A stretch of DNA of 64,000 nucleotides from Pegoplata infirma. Lineage: Eukaryota > Arthropoda > Insecta > Diptera > Anthomyiidae. The translations under genes and the position numbers were made by a program. Under the pieces are notes generated by a model. The model saw nothing but the letters and a program-made list of their open reading frames with translations. It was not told the origin of the DNA and did not search any database. The stretch lies in assembly GCA_963921195.1 (NCBI GenBank), contig OY992540.1, positions 63,558,844 to 63,622,843 on the forward strand. The letters are read 5' to 3'. Below are positions 10,746 to 22,226 of this stretch, piece after piece. The stretch's first letter is position 1, and the number at the start of each line of letters is the position of its first letter.

Positions 10746-11733
10746 TCAAAAATTATTTTTGAGACTCAAAAAAAATACTAATAAAACATAAAAAAAAATT
10801 AAAAACGGACTTAAAATTCAAATAATGACCCGAAGATATAAACTGATTCGAAAAACATTTTTTAGGTATGAGGCATTCCACACCAAATGTCCCGCTACAG
10901 AAAAACATATGTCCCGTAAATTTCTGAATAGGTTGTTTGGATAGCCCTATATGAAACTAAGAAAATTGCGTTTTTAGTTTTTTAAATTTTCAAAAACTGG
11001 GCTTAAGAGGCGTGGTCAAATATTGGAAAAATGGTAAAATTTGTGGCAAGTTGCCTTGATTAAATATTTATCACATTAAAACGGAATGCACCACAATGTC
11101 AAAAATTTATATTCTTATATAGTTTTGTATGGGCTATCGATTAAATTTTTTTTTTTTGGGAAATTTTCAGATTTCATTTTTTAAAACAAGAAATTACAAG
11201 CAAATTACTAAATTGTTATGAAATTTAAAATTCAAATGCGATTTTCTCGAAAAAAAACGAAAAATGTGTTTCTGAATTTTTTTGTGTGGCTGGACAAACA
11301 TCTAAACTTAAAAAAAAAATTTAAAAAAGAAAAAAAAAGTGGCCGGATTTTTGATAAATTGACTTCTTTAAAAATGGAAAATTTTTATGTTTATCCATGG
11401 AGTTGTTCCTATTTCCCTACCCTCATAATAAAAATAATGAAAGTTAAGCCAATAAGGAGAAACTTAAATTTATCCCACATGAAGTAACCAAGTAAAAACA
11501 ATTATCATAAAAAGTCCCTGCCCTTTAAGACAATAAATTATTATTTTTTTATACACTGAACATGAGAATCTACAAAGTAATTGACATTAGTTTATTAAGT
11601 GTGAGATAAAACTTCTGGATCCGAAATTATTTTTTTCTTTTTTTTTGACATGAGGGTGGGTTTAAATAAAACTTTAATACTATTAAGTTTTAAAAAATAC
11701 GAAAGTTATTGAAATTCGAAAAACATTTTAAAA
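10746..11733. other. AT-rich DNA with a decayed foldback end
   Basis: A line beginning gaggcattccacaccaaatg near 10,868 resembles the GGGGCATTCCA ends of the foldbacks at 44,396 and 59,345, and cggaatgcaccaca near 11,084 may be a decayed partner. The rest is AT-rich without recognised content. An open frame of about 89 codons at 11,218-11,487 is lysine-rich low complexity and is not accepted as a gene. Confidence 0.35.
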
Positions 11734-12210
11734 AATTTGTCATACATTTTGAAAATAGAGATAAAATTTTATATTTCAGCATAAATAAGGGAATATTTTT
11801 TATGCCGTCCCAAATAAAAATGTAAAGGATCAGTACTGATCCGAAAAATGGATCGCTAAGATTAGATCAGTTTTAATCGGACGGATACAAATTTGTCATA
11901 CATTTTGAAAATAGAGATAAAATTTTATATTTCAACATAAATCAGTGAATATCTTTTTATCGTCCCAAGTAAAAATGTGAAGGATCAGTACTGATCCGAA
12001 AAATGGATCGCTAAGATAAGATCAGTTTTAATCGGACGGATAAAATTTCATCCGAAAAATGGGTTTATCTAATTATATAAACCCATTTTTCGGATGACAT
12101 TGTATCCGTCTAATTAAAACTGATCTAATCTTAGCGACCCAGTTTTGGAATCAGTACAATCTTTAAAATCTCGGGTCAGTACTGATCTTTCAAATCTCGG
12201 ATAGGATATG
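11734..12210. repeat. 156-bp tandem duplication plus inverted third copy
   Basis: A unit starting tttgtcatacattttgaaaa (11,736 and 11,892; period 156) is present twice in direct order. Each unit holds the palindrome GGATCAGTACTGATCC, then gaaaaatggatcgctaag and aatcggacggata. From 12,105 a partial copy runs in the opposite direction (taattaaaactgatctaatc). The whole looks like an inverted-repeat element whose left arm was duplicated. Confidence 0.8.
12049..12096. other. Near-perfect stem-loop
   Basis: CATCCGAAAAATGGGTTTAT is followed, after a loop of a few bases, by its complement ending TTTTTCGGATG. The stem is about 20 bp with no mismatch that I can see. It lies at the centre of the inverted arrangement described for 11,734-12,210. 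Confidence 0.85.
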
Positions 12211-13397
12211 ACATATAAGAAAATATCTAAATATTTTTACTCGGAATCGTAAATATGGATTCGCGGATAGATTCGCTGTCGAAAAGGCTTATTTGTTATA
12301 AATAATTATTATTAAAAATCAAAATCAAGAATGCCGTTATTTTGTTTTAAATTTGCAATAAAATGTATTGAAAAATATATTTAGCAAGTTTTTAATTTAA
12401 TTTTCCATCTCACTTAATTTTAAAATGATGTAGAGTAAATAAAAAAAAAAAACAAAAATATTTAATTGAAATCAAATTATAAATATACAAATAAAAAACA
12501 ACATAAAAGTATTAAAATTTTAATTTTATCTATTGACTTTAATGGTAATTTACATAAAAAACATGTTACAAAATATATTAAAATTTATTATCATTTTCCT
12601 GTAAAAAAAAAGTAAATTGTGAATCATAATTGATTAGTAAAAATTACATATTGAAATAAATTAAAAAAGAAAAAAAACATAAATTAAAAAATGTTAGCTA
12701 CAAAAAAAGTGATGACGATATTTTTTTTAAAACTCTAAATAAAAAGTAAAATTAAACAATGTAATAAAGGGTATATTGGAATTATTTTATTTCCTGTTTT
12801 TTTTTTATTATTATTTTACTTATTTAATAAAGTGGTTTAAATAAAAACTGTACAAAAAAAAGAGACATGATGTTGATATGCATTATTTATTAATGAATAA
12901 TTTTCATCGAACGGTAAGTATAATAAAATTATTGTTTTTTATTGTTTTAAAATTGCATTAATTAAATCATAAATGATTATGAAATAAACAATAACTAAAA
13001 GGTAATAAATAATGTGATTTATTACTTTTTTTTTATTATTATTAAGTGATATAATTTGAAAATGATAGAGTCTACAATAATTTACTTGATACAATTAATA
13101 ATGTAGTTATTATCACTTTGCGTATTCATATTCATTATATTGAGTTAATTAATATTAATTATACGCACGTGTAAAAATATGTGCATCAAATAATGGCATC
13201 AATGTCATCTGGTGATTATGAAAATGATGAAGAAAGCCATAAAAGTGCAGTAAAAAGCTATATTTGACCTCGCCTAATTAAAATATTAAATTGTAAAATT
13301 AAGAACTTTTGAATATATGAAATATTTTTAACCCTTTGATGATTTTATATTTTCGGCCGAAACGATTTTAATTTTCTTTTAATTTTAGTAATTGGTG
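12211..13397. other. AT-rich DNA without recognisable features
   Basis: The stretch is AT-rich with TTATT and AATAA strings only. No gene, array or long inverted repeat was recognised. Confidence 0.5.
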
Positions 13398-13645
13398 ACC
13401 GATTTTGATGATTTTTTTTTTTTTTTGATATGTAGATTATTAAATTCTCTAGTACTTAACGTGGCCAAGTTTTTGAAATTTTTACCTAATTATGTTTTTA
13501 ACGAAAGAAGAAATAAATTTTTTTTCATTTTTAAAGTTAACATTAGTATAACTTCAACAAAAATCTATATTTTTCAAAAAATGGCCACGGTAAGTACTAA
13601 AGAATTTATTAATCTACAAATAAAAAAAAAATCTTCAAAATCGGT
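13398..13645. mobile_element. Small inverted-repeat element, 0.25 kb
   Basis: The left arm reads accgattttgatgattt, tagattattaaattct and agtacttaacgtggcca. The right arm carries the complement in mirror order (tggccacggtaagtact, agaatttattaatcta, aaatcggt). The arms are about 75-80 bp with a central spacer of roughly 90 bp. No duplicated target was identified. Confidence 0.75.
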
Positions 13646-13839
13646 TTAGTAGTTTTTGCTGTAAAACTGCAGTCGTTTCTGTCTATAAAAAAGAGTTCTG
13701 CAATTGAGTGACAATCCTGGAAATCGTAATTAACCAAATTTTGTGTTGTAAAATGTTTTAAAAATTTAAAAAGTTTATCTTTAAAATAAAAAAAACAGAT
13801 TTAAAAAATTTGTGAATAGAGGCGAATATGTATTAATAT

Positions 13840-14089
13840 TTTAGTTTGTGCACAAACGATTTGTCATTAGACTCGTTTGCTACTTTGTAGTAGATCGTTT
13901 CTATTTTTTGCTAAATAATCTTGACAATGGAATTTGACAAATTCTGAAACACGTTTCGTGTTGGTCTTGCAAAAATTACCAACATAAATATATTTAAAAC
14001 AAAAAAATAATTTTCTTGAAAATTATGCAATGAGAATATAATGGTTTTTATTAGTAAAGAAAATAATGACCTCGAGCCAGAATAAACAT
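13840..14089 (+). repeat. Dispersed module P, left part, split by hAT-like element
   Basis: Landmarks are gtgcacaaacgatttgtcat, acgtttcgtgttggtcttgc and gacctcgagccagaataaac. The module is broken at 14,089 by the element 14,090-18,604 and resumes at 18,605 with atcctcaaaatatag. An unbroken copy is seen at 21,730-21,930 and inverted copies at about 21,150-21,725. Confidence 0.75.
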
Positions 14090-14820
14090 TAGGGCGGGTC
14101 GATTTGTATGGATCGAAAAAAAAACTGAAAAATCGTATAGCAAAAACAAAATCTGCAAGAAATTCTAAGAAACTTTTCCAAAGAAACCATTGGTCTAAAA
14201 TCAAACCCTATACCGCGCCTAACTACATGAAAATCCGTCCGTCCGTCTTTCTGTCTGTGAAACACGCTAACTTTCAAATGTTAGCGGAAGAATGAAAAAT
14301 ATAAACGGCAAGCTGCTGAAGCGTGGCGTATATATTTGTTATACTTCCAGTCAGGTTAATAATAAATTTCAGCGAAATCTGTCCAGTGATTCATAAGTTA
14401 TTAGCAAAATGGGGAATTTCAGATGGGTTTTAAACCGAACTCCCGTGTTGAAAAAAACGCTAAACACGCTTTGAAAAGGAATGGTAAGCAAAAAAAAATA
14501 TTTTAGGAACTATTTTTGTTACTCAAAAAAACTAAGAAAAAAAATATTACACTCAAAAAAAAATTACACTCAAAAAAATTCACACTCCAAATTTTTTTTT
14601 TTTACAAAAATTAAAAAAAAAAAATTTTACTCAAAATAAATTAAATACTTATGTAAAAAAAACATATTCAGTTATCAAAAATTTGTGTTGAACACAGCTT
14701 TTTTCCTCTCCGATTTGCAAATCTCCAATTTCATCCCACAAAAGTATCTTTGTGTTTTTTTTTTTACGAAATATCATTATGATCTTCAATTACATACTTT
14801 TATTTACTATTAAGAAAAAT

Positions 14821-14932
14821 CCGCTGCACCAGCTTCCCTTTGTAATTAACATGCAAAGGCTTTAGAGGGAATCGAACCCACAACTCCTGCACTTACTTTC
14901 AGAGTATCACGCTACATGTTCATATACTGCAG
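14821..14932 (-). repeat. tRNA-like (SINE-like) sequence
   Basis: On the minus strand GTGGGTTCGATTCCC is a textbook T-arm/B box (GGTTCGANNCC). It is preceded by tagcgtgatactctgaaagt, which could be a decayed A-box and anticodon region, and followed by a tail with gctggtgcagcgg. The spacing is compatible with a tRNA, but the D and anticodon arms do not fold cleanly by eye. A tRNA-derived SINE fragment or tRNA pseudogene is more likely than a working tRNA. A chance B box remains possible. Confidence 0.5.
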
Positions 14933-15386
14933 CCCAATATAAAATAAATAATGGAGTAAAATAATCATGGATTAACGATAAAAGCAGCGATTTATTGTTA
15001 AAATTTCTTATTATAATTTTTCGTCTGTGGCGTTTTCTTTACAAATCAATCTAATTATTTATTTCTCCATTTCAGGGATTATGTCTAATATACTTTCCCA
15101 AAAATTGTTCGAATTATATCCAGCGGCAATTAGTAAAACATTGCCGCTGGATATGTTCTTGCAGCATATCGGTATATAAAACTATGTTTTCTTTACATCT
15201 GAGGTGTAGGGTATGTTCAGCAACTTTGTAGAAAATATTATGGAAAATATTTTTGTGAAACATGTTAACACTCTAACTTCCTCTCATAACGGCATTTTTT
15301 GGTTCTATTCTAACAAATTGCAAAAAACACCCCGAGAGAAGGGTGGGGATGAAATGTTCTACAAAAATGTTGCCAATAAAATCTAT

Positions 15387-16324
15387 ATATCGTGAACCTA
15401 TATTCAAAATATGCCAACTCAAATTTGACGGAAATGAGTTTCCGATGGCAAATAGCTCCCCTATGTAATACCTATCTGCCATAAAAATTTCAGAGCAAAA
15501 AAATAATTTGTTGTCGTTTTACATCCATTTTTGTTATTCTGCTAACTCAAAGTACATATTTTTTTGGTGAAAATAAATGCCAACTCCCATTGTAAATTTC
15601 CAAAAATTTTTAAAAAATTTTTTTAAAAAAAATTAGACCACATATCTTATTGCATTTGCCATGCTAAACACGAATCTTGTAAAGATATTGATATCTAATG
15701 ACTGGTTCTCGAGATATTGCCATTTTAAAAATATCGGTAAATAGTGTTTGCAAAAAAAAAAATTGCTTATATTTATGTAACTTTCAAACTATTTATCAGA
15801 TTGAAACATTATCAATGGGGCAAATAAAGTCAATGATATAAGCTTTCAAAATAGCTGGTTTGGAGTGACCCTATTGCAATACAGCGTGAGTTACAGAGTG
15901 CCAAAGTTGACCACCCTGAGATTAAAAGGCTTTCGGAGCTAGTAACTTTTAAAAATATGCAAAGATTTTTAATTTTTTGTTCAGTTTTTGCAATTACCGT
16001 ACTAAAGATAACAAAAACCAAAAAAAAAAAAAATTTAAAAATTTTTCCAAAAAAAATGTATTTTTATTTTCCGACAAAATATGCCAACTCTAAAAAAATA
16101 TTTGTTTTTTGATATAGTAATAAATGCCATCTATGAAAAATATGCAAACAAGTGCAAAATATGAAAATTTTTGCATAGGTAAAAATTGTTTAGAATATTT
16201 AAATCATCTTGTGGAAGGTACATTGTTTATTTTTGCAATAATACGCGAAATAACTAGTTTTTTAGCTCTCCTGAACAGTAAGCTTTTTCGAGTTGGCATT
16301 TATTGAATATAGTTCGACGATATA
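15387..16324. mobile_element. Inverted-end element, motif type ATGCCAACTC
   Basis: The ends are ATATCGTGAACCTATATTC on the left and ATATCGTCGAACTATATTC (reversed) on the right. It is clearly related to 8,559-9,507: it shares cggaaatga near the left end, a ttttttagctctcctgaa stretch near the right end, and a similar length. Where the relative carries AACCCTCTATC, this copy carries ATGCCAACTC, near 15,411, 15,576, 16,080 and, in complement, 16,290. It is non-coding. Confidence 0.8.
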
Positions 16325-16369
16325 TAATTTCCCTATTTGTGTGTTCCTCTTTTTTTGTCTATCCAGAGC

Positions 16370-18260
16370 TTTTTGAAGCCCACTGATGAGCTACAAAGCT
16401 GAAAATTGGCATGCTTATAGTAAAACACCTGGGGCAGATCCTAACGTAGCCGGATTTTCGATTTTTTGCCTGTGGGCGGAGATATAAGCGGAAAAGTGGG
16501 CGTGGCAAAATGCAATTTTTTGACGTTTTTGCTTAATTTAAAGCCCCCAAAAGACATAGGAATCTGAAAATTTCCTAGAATATAGTCCTAACGATGCCGC
16601 ATATCCCCAAGTAGTTGGATTTAAAATTTTCGCAATGTGGGCGGAGAATTGAGGGAAAAAGTGGAGTGGCAAAATTTAGATTTTTTAACATTTTTACTTC
16701 TTTTGAAGCCCCTAAATGACTTAGGAAGCTGAAAATTTCCTAGAATATAGTCCTAACGATGGCGCATATCCCCAAGTAGTCGGATTCAAAATTTTCGTAA
16801 TGTAGGCGGAGAATTGAGGGAAAAGTGGCGTGGCAAAATTGGGATTTTTTAAAATTTTTACTTCTTTTGAAACCCCAAATGACTTAGGAAGCGGAAAATT
16901 GCATAGCATTTAGTTCTAACAATGAAGCATATCCTGAAGTAATTGGATTTAAATTGTTTAAACTGTGGAAGGAGAATTAAGAGAAAAATGGGGCGTGGCA
17001 AAATTTTGTTTTTTAATATTTAATTTGAAGACCCCAAATGATATATGAAGATGAAAATAGGCATTTTTGCTTATTTTAAAGTCCTCTAATGACTTAGGAA
17101 GCTGAAAATTTTCTAGCGTATAGTCCTATCGATGAAGCATATCCTGAAGTAGTCAAATTTTAAATTTTTGGACTGTGGGCGGAGAATTGAAAGGAAAATG
17201 GGGAGTGACAAAATTGAGATTTTTAACATTTTAACTTCTTTTGAAGCCCCAAAGGAAGCGGAAAATGCACAGAATTGGCATGTATATAGAAGGTTTCAAC
17301 ACGAGCCTGGATTTTTGATATCCAGTGTATGGGTGGAGAATAAGAAAGGCAAAGGGCGTGGTAAATTTATTTCCATCTATTTTCTGAATATATATTTTAT
17401 TTTTTTGTGTTTCTCTTATTTTTTGTGTATCCACCGCCTTTTGAATCTCATTGATGGACTTAAAAGCTTAAAATTGGCATGTATATAATAAAACACCAGG
17501 GACAGATTCTTACGAAGTCGGATTTTTTGCCTGTGGGCGGCGAATTACGAGAAAAAAGGGACTTGGCAAAAAACAATTTTTTTTTGACATTTAAGAGTAT
17601 TTTTAAGCTCAGCCCCAATAAATACGGAAGCTGAAAATCCCTAACATGTAGTCCTTACTATGAAGTATATTCTAAAGTAGTCCGATTTAACATTTTTGGA
17701 ATGTAGATGGAGAGTTGAGAGGAAAAAGGGGCAAGGCAATATTGTGTTTTATTTTTTTTATTTGACTAACTTTAAAGCCCTAATGACCTACGCAGCCGAA
17801 AATTGCAAGCATATTGTCCTGACACTGGAGCATATCCTTAAGTAGTCAGACTTAAAATTTTTGGACTGTGGACGGAGAATTGAGAGGGAAAATGGGCGTG
17901 GATACGAGTATAGTACTAACGATGGAGCTTATCATAAAGTAGTCAGATTTAAAAATTTTGGAATACACAGAAAAAACAGTTTAATTGTGCCAGCCGAATT
18001 AAGAGCCAAGTGCATGGTTTAATTACAACAACTGAAATTTTCGGTTGCGATTACCGAAATTTATTTGGACCAACAGAAATTAAATTTTCAAAACAAATTT
18101 TGGTTATGGCAACCGAAAATTTCGGTTGTTGTTATTAAACTATGCAGTTGGCTCTAAATTCGGCTGGCACAACTAAACTGTTCTCTCTGTGTAGGGACGG
18201 AGAATTAAGAGAAGAAATGGGCGTGGAAAAATTATGTTTTTACATCTAACCTAATTTTGA
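16370..18260 (+). repeat. Degenerate tandem array, units of about 165-200 bp
   Basis: Units contain gtgggcggagaattgag, aaagtgggcgtggcaaaat, gaagcccc..aatgacttagg, gctgaaaattt and atagtcctaacgatg. About ten units are recognisable. A longer unit starting tttttgtctatcca (near 16,355 and 17,430) hints at a higher-order period of roughly 1.1 kb. The array lies inside the hAT-like element and is interrupted by the MITE at 17,964-18,193. Open frames here are short and shared poorly between units, so coding is unlikely. Confidence 0.8.
17964..18193. mobile_element. TA-flanked MITE, interior word CCGAAATTTCGG
   Basis: The ends are TA|CACAGAAAAAACAGTTTAAT and, reversed, TA|CACAGAGAGAACAGTTTAGT. The arms share gtgccagccgaatt and agagccaa. 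The interior repeats AACCGAAATTTCGGTT-like words on both strands. It lies in a unit of the 16,370-18,260 array (ttggaa / gggacggagaatt), so array and insertion can be dated relative to each other. Confidence 0.85.
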
Positions 18261-18843
18261 AGACAAAAGCAAGCACAAACATAATTTTTTTTAAAGTTTG
18301 GTAAAATATTAGAACTATTGAGAAAAGTGATTTGGTGTTCCGCCTGGCAGGGACAGGCTATTCGACTAGTTTTACTATATTCCTCAGAGCAAAACAAAGC
18401 CCAAAAATTAACACAAACACCAAAAAAGAGTCAAGTTCTATTTTTGCTAATGAAAAAAAGGACGGACGGACAAATCTTCATGTCGTTAGGCGCGGTAAAG
18501 GGTTTGATTTTAGAAACATGGTTTCTTTGGGAAATGTTCTTAGAATTTCTTGTAGATTATGTTTTTGCTATACAATTTTTGACAAAAAAAATCGACCCGC
18601 CCTAATAAACATCCTCAAAATATAGTATTTTAAAGGTCGAATAAAACAATTTTTATTTTTTAATAAAAAATAATCAGAATTTAAAAAATATTTTGAGCAA
18701 CTTTAAATTGAAAATTTATATATTTTTGTAAAAAAGCATGGTAAAATGGCTTTCCAAAACGTCAAAAAACATGAAAATCGTTTAAAAAATTATTAATTAA
18801 AGTTAAGTTTTCCGATAACATGCACTATAAGAGTGACATTTTT

Positions 18844-19603
18844 ATACCCTACACCACTTTGTGGTACAGGGTATAATGAGTTTGTGCTGATGTTTGTAAC
18901 TACCCGAAATATTCGTCCTAGACCTACCGATCGACTCAGAATTACTTTTTGAGTCGATTAAGCGATCGGTTTAAGCACGATACAGGTCGCAATTTTCAAT
19001 CAATTGACTTGAAGTTTGAAACTTAAGCATCTTTTGGCCCAAGGACGAAGCCTATTGAAATTGGAGAAAATCGGTCCAAGTTAAGACCTAGCCCCCATAC
19101 AAACGCCCCCTTTGGATTCGGCTTAAATGACTGTAATAACGGTATTGTAATAGATATCGCTTTGAAATTTAGCACGAATCACCATTCCAAATTTCAAAGG
19201 AATTGGGTGCGTCCTTCTGGTAGTCCCCATACAAACCACCCTCCAGATATTCACATAATTCCCTCAAAATCCATAAAAATGGAAATATTTGGTAAAAATT
19301 GTATTATTAGGTATTAAACGTGTACTTTAGTTACCTCCTCAAATCGGAATATAATTGGGCCATTTTTGGACTTAGTCCCCCATATAAAAATTTCGACCGA
19401 TATTCAGTTAAATCGGTCTATTGGTAAAAAAATAAACCAATTCCACTAAAATTCGATCTGTGTGTGTTTTCTACACTAAATAAATATATATCAAAAGACA
19501 GATTCAATCGGTTCATGCTTGGACTAGGGACACATTTTCCGGAAAATACTGGTGTAGGGTATCATATGGTCGGTCTTGACCGACTATAACTTTCTTACTT
19601 GTT
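18844..19603 (-). mobile_element. Helentron-like element H1
   Basis: On the minus strand it starts AACAAGTAAGAAAGTTATAG followed by the hairpin GTCGGTCAAGACCGAC. It ends in a second hairpin, ATACCCTGTACCAC-AAA-GTGGTGTAGGGTAT, and a run of A. This arrangement (short subterminal hairpin at one end, stem-loop at the other, no long inverted repeats) is typical of non-autonomous Helentron/DINE-1-type elements; the family call is from memory. It aligns with 32,063-34,028 almost end to end once the LINE is removed from the latter. Confidence 0.65.
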
Positions 19604-20174
19604 TCTTCTACTTTTGACTTTCTCAAGTGTCCGGGCAAATTTTTATTCTATTAGACATAAAAATTATGTGTTACAAATTTGAGGCCAATCTTATTAAATT
19701 AATACGTGGCGCCCGGAGATCAAAGTTAAAGAAATATGTTTTGTGACACATTAAAATTATTTTGATGCGCTTACATATTTTATGCGCTTAATACTAATAT
19801 CAAAAAAAAAAATCCAATATAGGAACGATTTTCGGGATATCGCTATTTGAAAATTGCAAAAAATATGTTTTTTTCTTATTGTTAAGATTTTTTTTTACAA
19901 AAAATCTAAAAATTTATTTTCCTGGACTATTTTATAGAGCTTGAAACAAACTTTCATTTAAAACTAATTTGACCCAAATCAAATCAGTTTAACACCTGCC
20001 ACTCTCCGATCAAAATTTGGAATGGTTTCACTAAACACTCTAAATTTCGATTGAAGGGGGTCATGGGTTAAAATGTTCTGATTTGGCTCAATTTAAAATT
20101 TAAATGAAAGATTTTTTTTTTAATTTTTAGAAATTTTTTTTACATATTTTATTCACCATTCCAAAATTAATAAA
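19604..20174. repeat. Dispersed foldback-derived repeat
   Basis: The text tgtccgggcaaatttttatt ... ttaatacgtggcgcccgg ... gatcaaagtt also occurs inverted at about 57,800-57,925, and more decayed at 53,100-53,235. Its neighbours there end in TTAGAGYGGCA-type termini. This copy lacks recognisable ends. The remainder of the interval is AT-rich. Confidence 0.5.
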
Positions 20175-20666
20175 AACAAGTGAGAGTGTTAAATTCGGCT
20201 GTGCCGAATCTTTTATACCTCCAAAATGTAAAAAAAAAAATTCTCAGGGGGGTTTTTTTGGAGGAAGGTGATGGGGTCAGTGGGGTACGTTGAGAGCACC
20301 TTCCCATCGCGATAAAGACACCAAATGTTTCATTAATTTAACACAAAAACATGTAAAAAAGTGTATTTTTTCAGAGGTTGATTTAATTCTTCAAGGAGGG
20401 AACTTATTTCCCCCTTGTCCGATTTTTTCCATTTCCGAATTTCGTGCCAAATTTTAGGAGGATAGCCCTTTTATTTTGGACTGCATCGTGCCATCTACCG
20501 ACAGATGGACGGACAGACGGACGGACAGACGGACATTCACAGAATGTCTTAGAATCGATCATGGATCAATAATATAAACACGTTATGGGGTCTCCAACCG
20601 ATATTTCGATGAGTTACAAACGGAATGACAAAGGGAGTATACCCCCTTACTGTGGTTGGAGGCTAT
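20175..20666 (+). mobile_element. Helentron-like element H3
   Basis: It starts AACAAGTGAGAGTGTTAAAT with the hairpin ATTCGGCTGTGCCGAAT, then cttttatacctcc. It ends with agtataccccc ttactgtggttggagg, another hairpin-like end, directly against the next copy at 20,667. The tail shares gggg tctccaaccgatatttcg with 36,440-36,470 (inverted), 55,500 and 62,075-62,095. A short (GGAC)n tract is present near 20,510. Confidence 0.65.
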
Positions 20667-21040
20667 AACAAGTAAAAAAGTTAAATTCGTCTTGGCCGAA
20701 TTCATTAATACCCTCCACAATGCGCATTTTAAGTGATAGTAAATTTTTCTAACATGAAAAAAATTAAGAACTTTGATTAAAAATATTTTATTTTGAATAA
20801 AAAACTTTTTTTAGTCATTTTTGTAATAAAAAACAAAAAAATTTTTTTTTTTTTTTTTGAGTGAAAACTGTTATTTCGAGTGTAATTTTTTTAAATGTAA
20901 AAATATTTTTAAGCGACAAAAATACTTTGTAAAATATTTTGTGACTTACCAATGTTTTTTTTAAAAATTGTTTAACGGGTTTTCAACACGTGAATTTAAG
21001 GTGAAACCAATCTTAAATTCACGGTTTTGCTAAAACTTTT
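20667..21040 (+). mobile_element. Helentron-like boundary plus repeat T
   Basis: It starts AACAAGTAAAAAAGTTAAAT, then attcgtcttggccgaatt and ataccctccacaatgcg. The body ends in gacttaccaatg, gaatttaaggtga and ttaaattcacggttttg. The same end text is found near 47,030 and 63,360 and, in part, near 31,880. Taken together these define one dispersed element about 0.37 kb long. Confidence 0.6.
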
Positions 21041-21149
21041 GAACCACTGCACAGCAGATCATGTAAACACCCGGTTAAGTCCTTATATATATTTTAGAGG
21101 CATCTGACCCAAATTTGACAAAAAAACTCAAACAAAAATTCAATAATTT

Positions 21150-21935
21150 TGATTAATATTTATTTAAAAAAAATAAAAATTGTTTGACTCGACCTTTAAA
21201 ATATTTTATTTTGAGGATGTTTATTCTGGCTCGAGGTCATTATTTTCTTTACTAAACTAAAACCATGATATTCTCACAGCATAATTTTCAAGAAAATTAT
21301 TTTTCTGCTTTAAATTTATTTATGTTGGTAATTTTTGCAAGACTTAATCGACAAATGTTTCGGAATTTGTCAGATTCCATTGTTAAGATTATTTAGCAAA
21401 AATAGAAACAATTTACTACAAAGTAGCAAACGAGTCTAATGACAAATTGTTTGTGCATAAACTAAAATATTAACACATATTCTATTCTATCCATAATGGG
21501 AATTAGAAAGACGAAGAAATGATATGCTCATAGCATAATTTTCAAGAAAATTATTTTTTTGTTTTAAATTTATTTATGTTGGTCATTTTTGCAAGACTTA
21601 ATCGACACTTGTTTCGGAATTTGTCAAGATTCCTAAGTCAAGATTATTTAGCAAAAATAGAAACGATTTACTACAAAGTAGCAAACGAGTCTAATGACAA
21701 ATCGTTTGTGCACAAACTAGAATATTAATACACCAACATAAATAAATTTAAAACAAAAAAATAATTTTCTTGAAAATTATGCTATGAGAATATCATGGTT
21801 TTAATTAGTAAAGAAAATAATGACCTCGAGCCAGAATAAACATCCTCAAAATATATTATTTTAAAGGTCGAATAAAACAATTTTAATTTTTTTAATAAAA
21901 ATTAATCAGAATTTAAAATTATTTCCCATATTTTA
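21150..21935. repeat. Three copies of module P (two inverted, one direct)
   Basis: The landmarks seen at 13,840-14,089 occur in complement at about 21,170-21,480 and 21,530-21,725 and in direct order at 21,730-21,935. The direct copy keeps the uninterrupted sequence gccagaataaacatcctcaa, which is the empty target of the hAT-like element at 14,090. Confidence 0.75.
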
Positions 21936-22226
21936 TAAAAAAATATCATATAATATTCCTCCATGCAAAATTTTTTTACTTATGTTATTACTTTTATGAC
22001 CTTGATTTGAAAAACAAATTTTATCTCATTTTTTTTTTTTTTTTTTTGTATTCAAATACGAAATTTTATGAATATTAAATTTTAAGTAAACCTTATTTGC
22101 CCAATGTTCATTTTTGTTACTTTTTATAACCATCTGTGTATGTGTGTGTATAAGTGAACTTTTGGCTTTTAAAAACTCCAGACACATTAATCTATGTACA
22201 CTTGCACATAACAACCAATCGACACT

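Larger units (their letters stand above)
14090..18604. mobile_element. 4.5-kb hAT-like non-autonomous element with 8-bp target duplication
   Basis: The termini are TAGGGCGGGTCGATTT and its complement. The flanks are exact duplicates, ATAAACAT at 14,082-14,089 and at 18,605-18,612. The empty site survives at about 21,835 (gccagaataaacatcctcaa), which confirms the insertion. The arms of about 150-300 bp share ctatac/gtatag..., ttctaagaa and the GGACGGACGGA tract. An 8-bp duplication with a TA-GGG end suits the hAT superfamily. No transposase is visible. The cargo is a tRNA-like repeat, an element at 15,387-16,324, a tandem array at 16,370-18,260 and a nested MITE at 17,964-18,193. Confidence 0.85.

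Noticed and set aside
14821..14932. Functional tRNA gene
   Set aside because: The B box is good, but the acceptor, D and anticodon arms do not pair well by eye.
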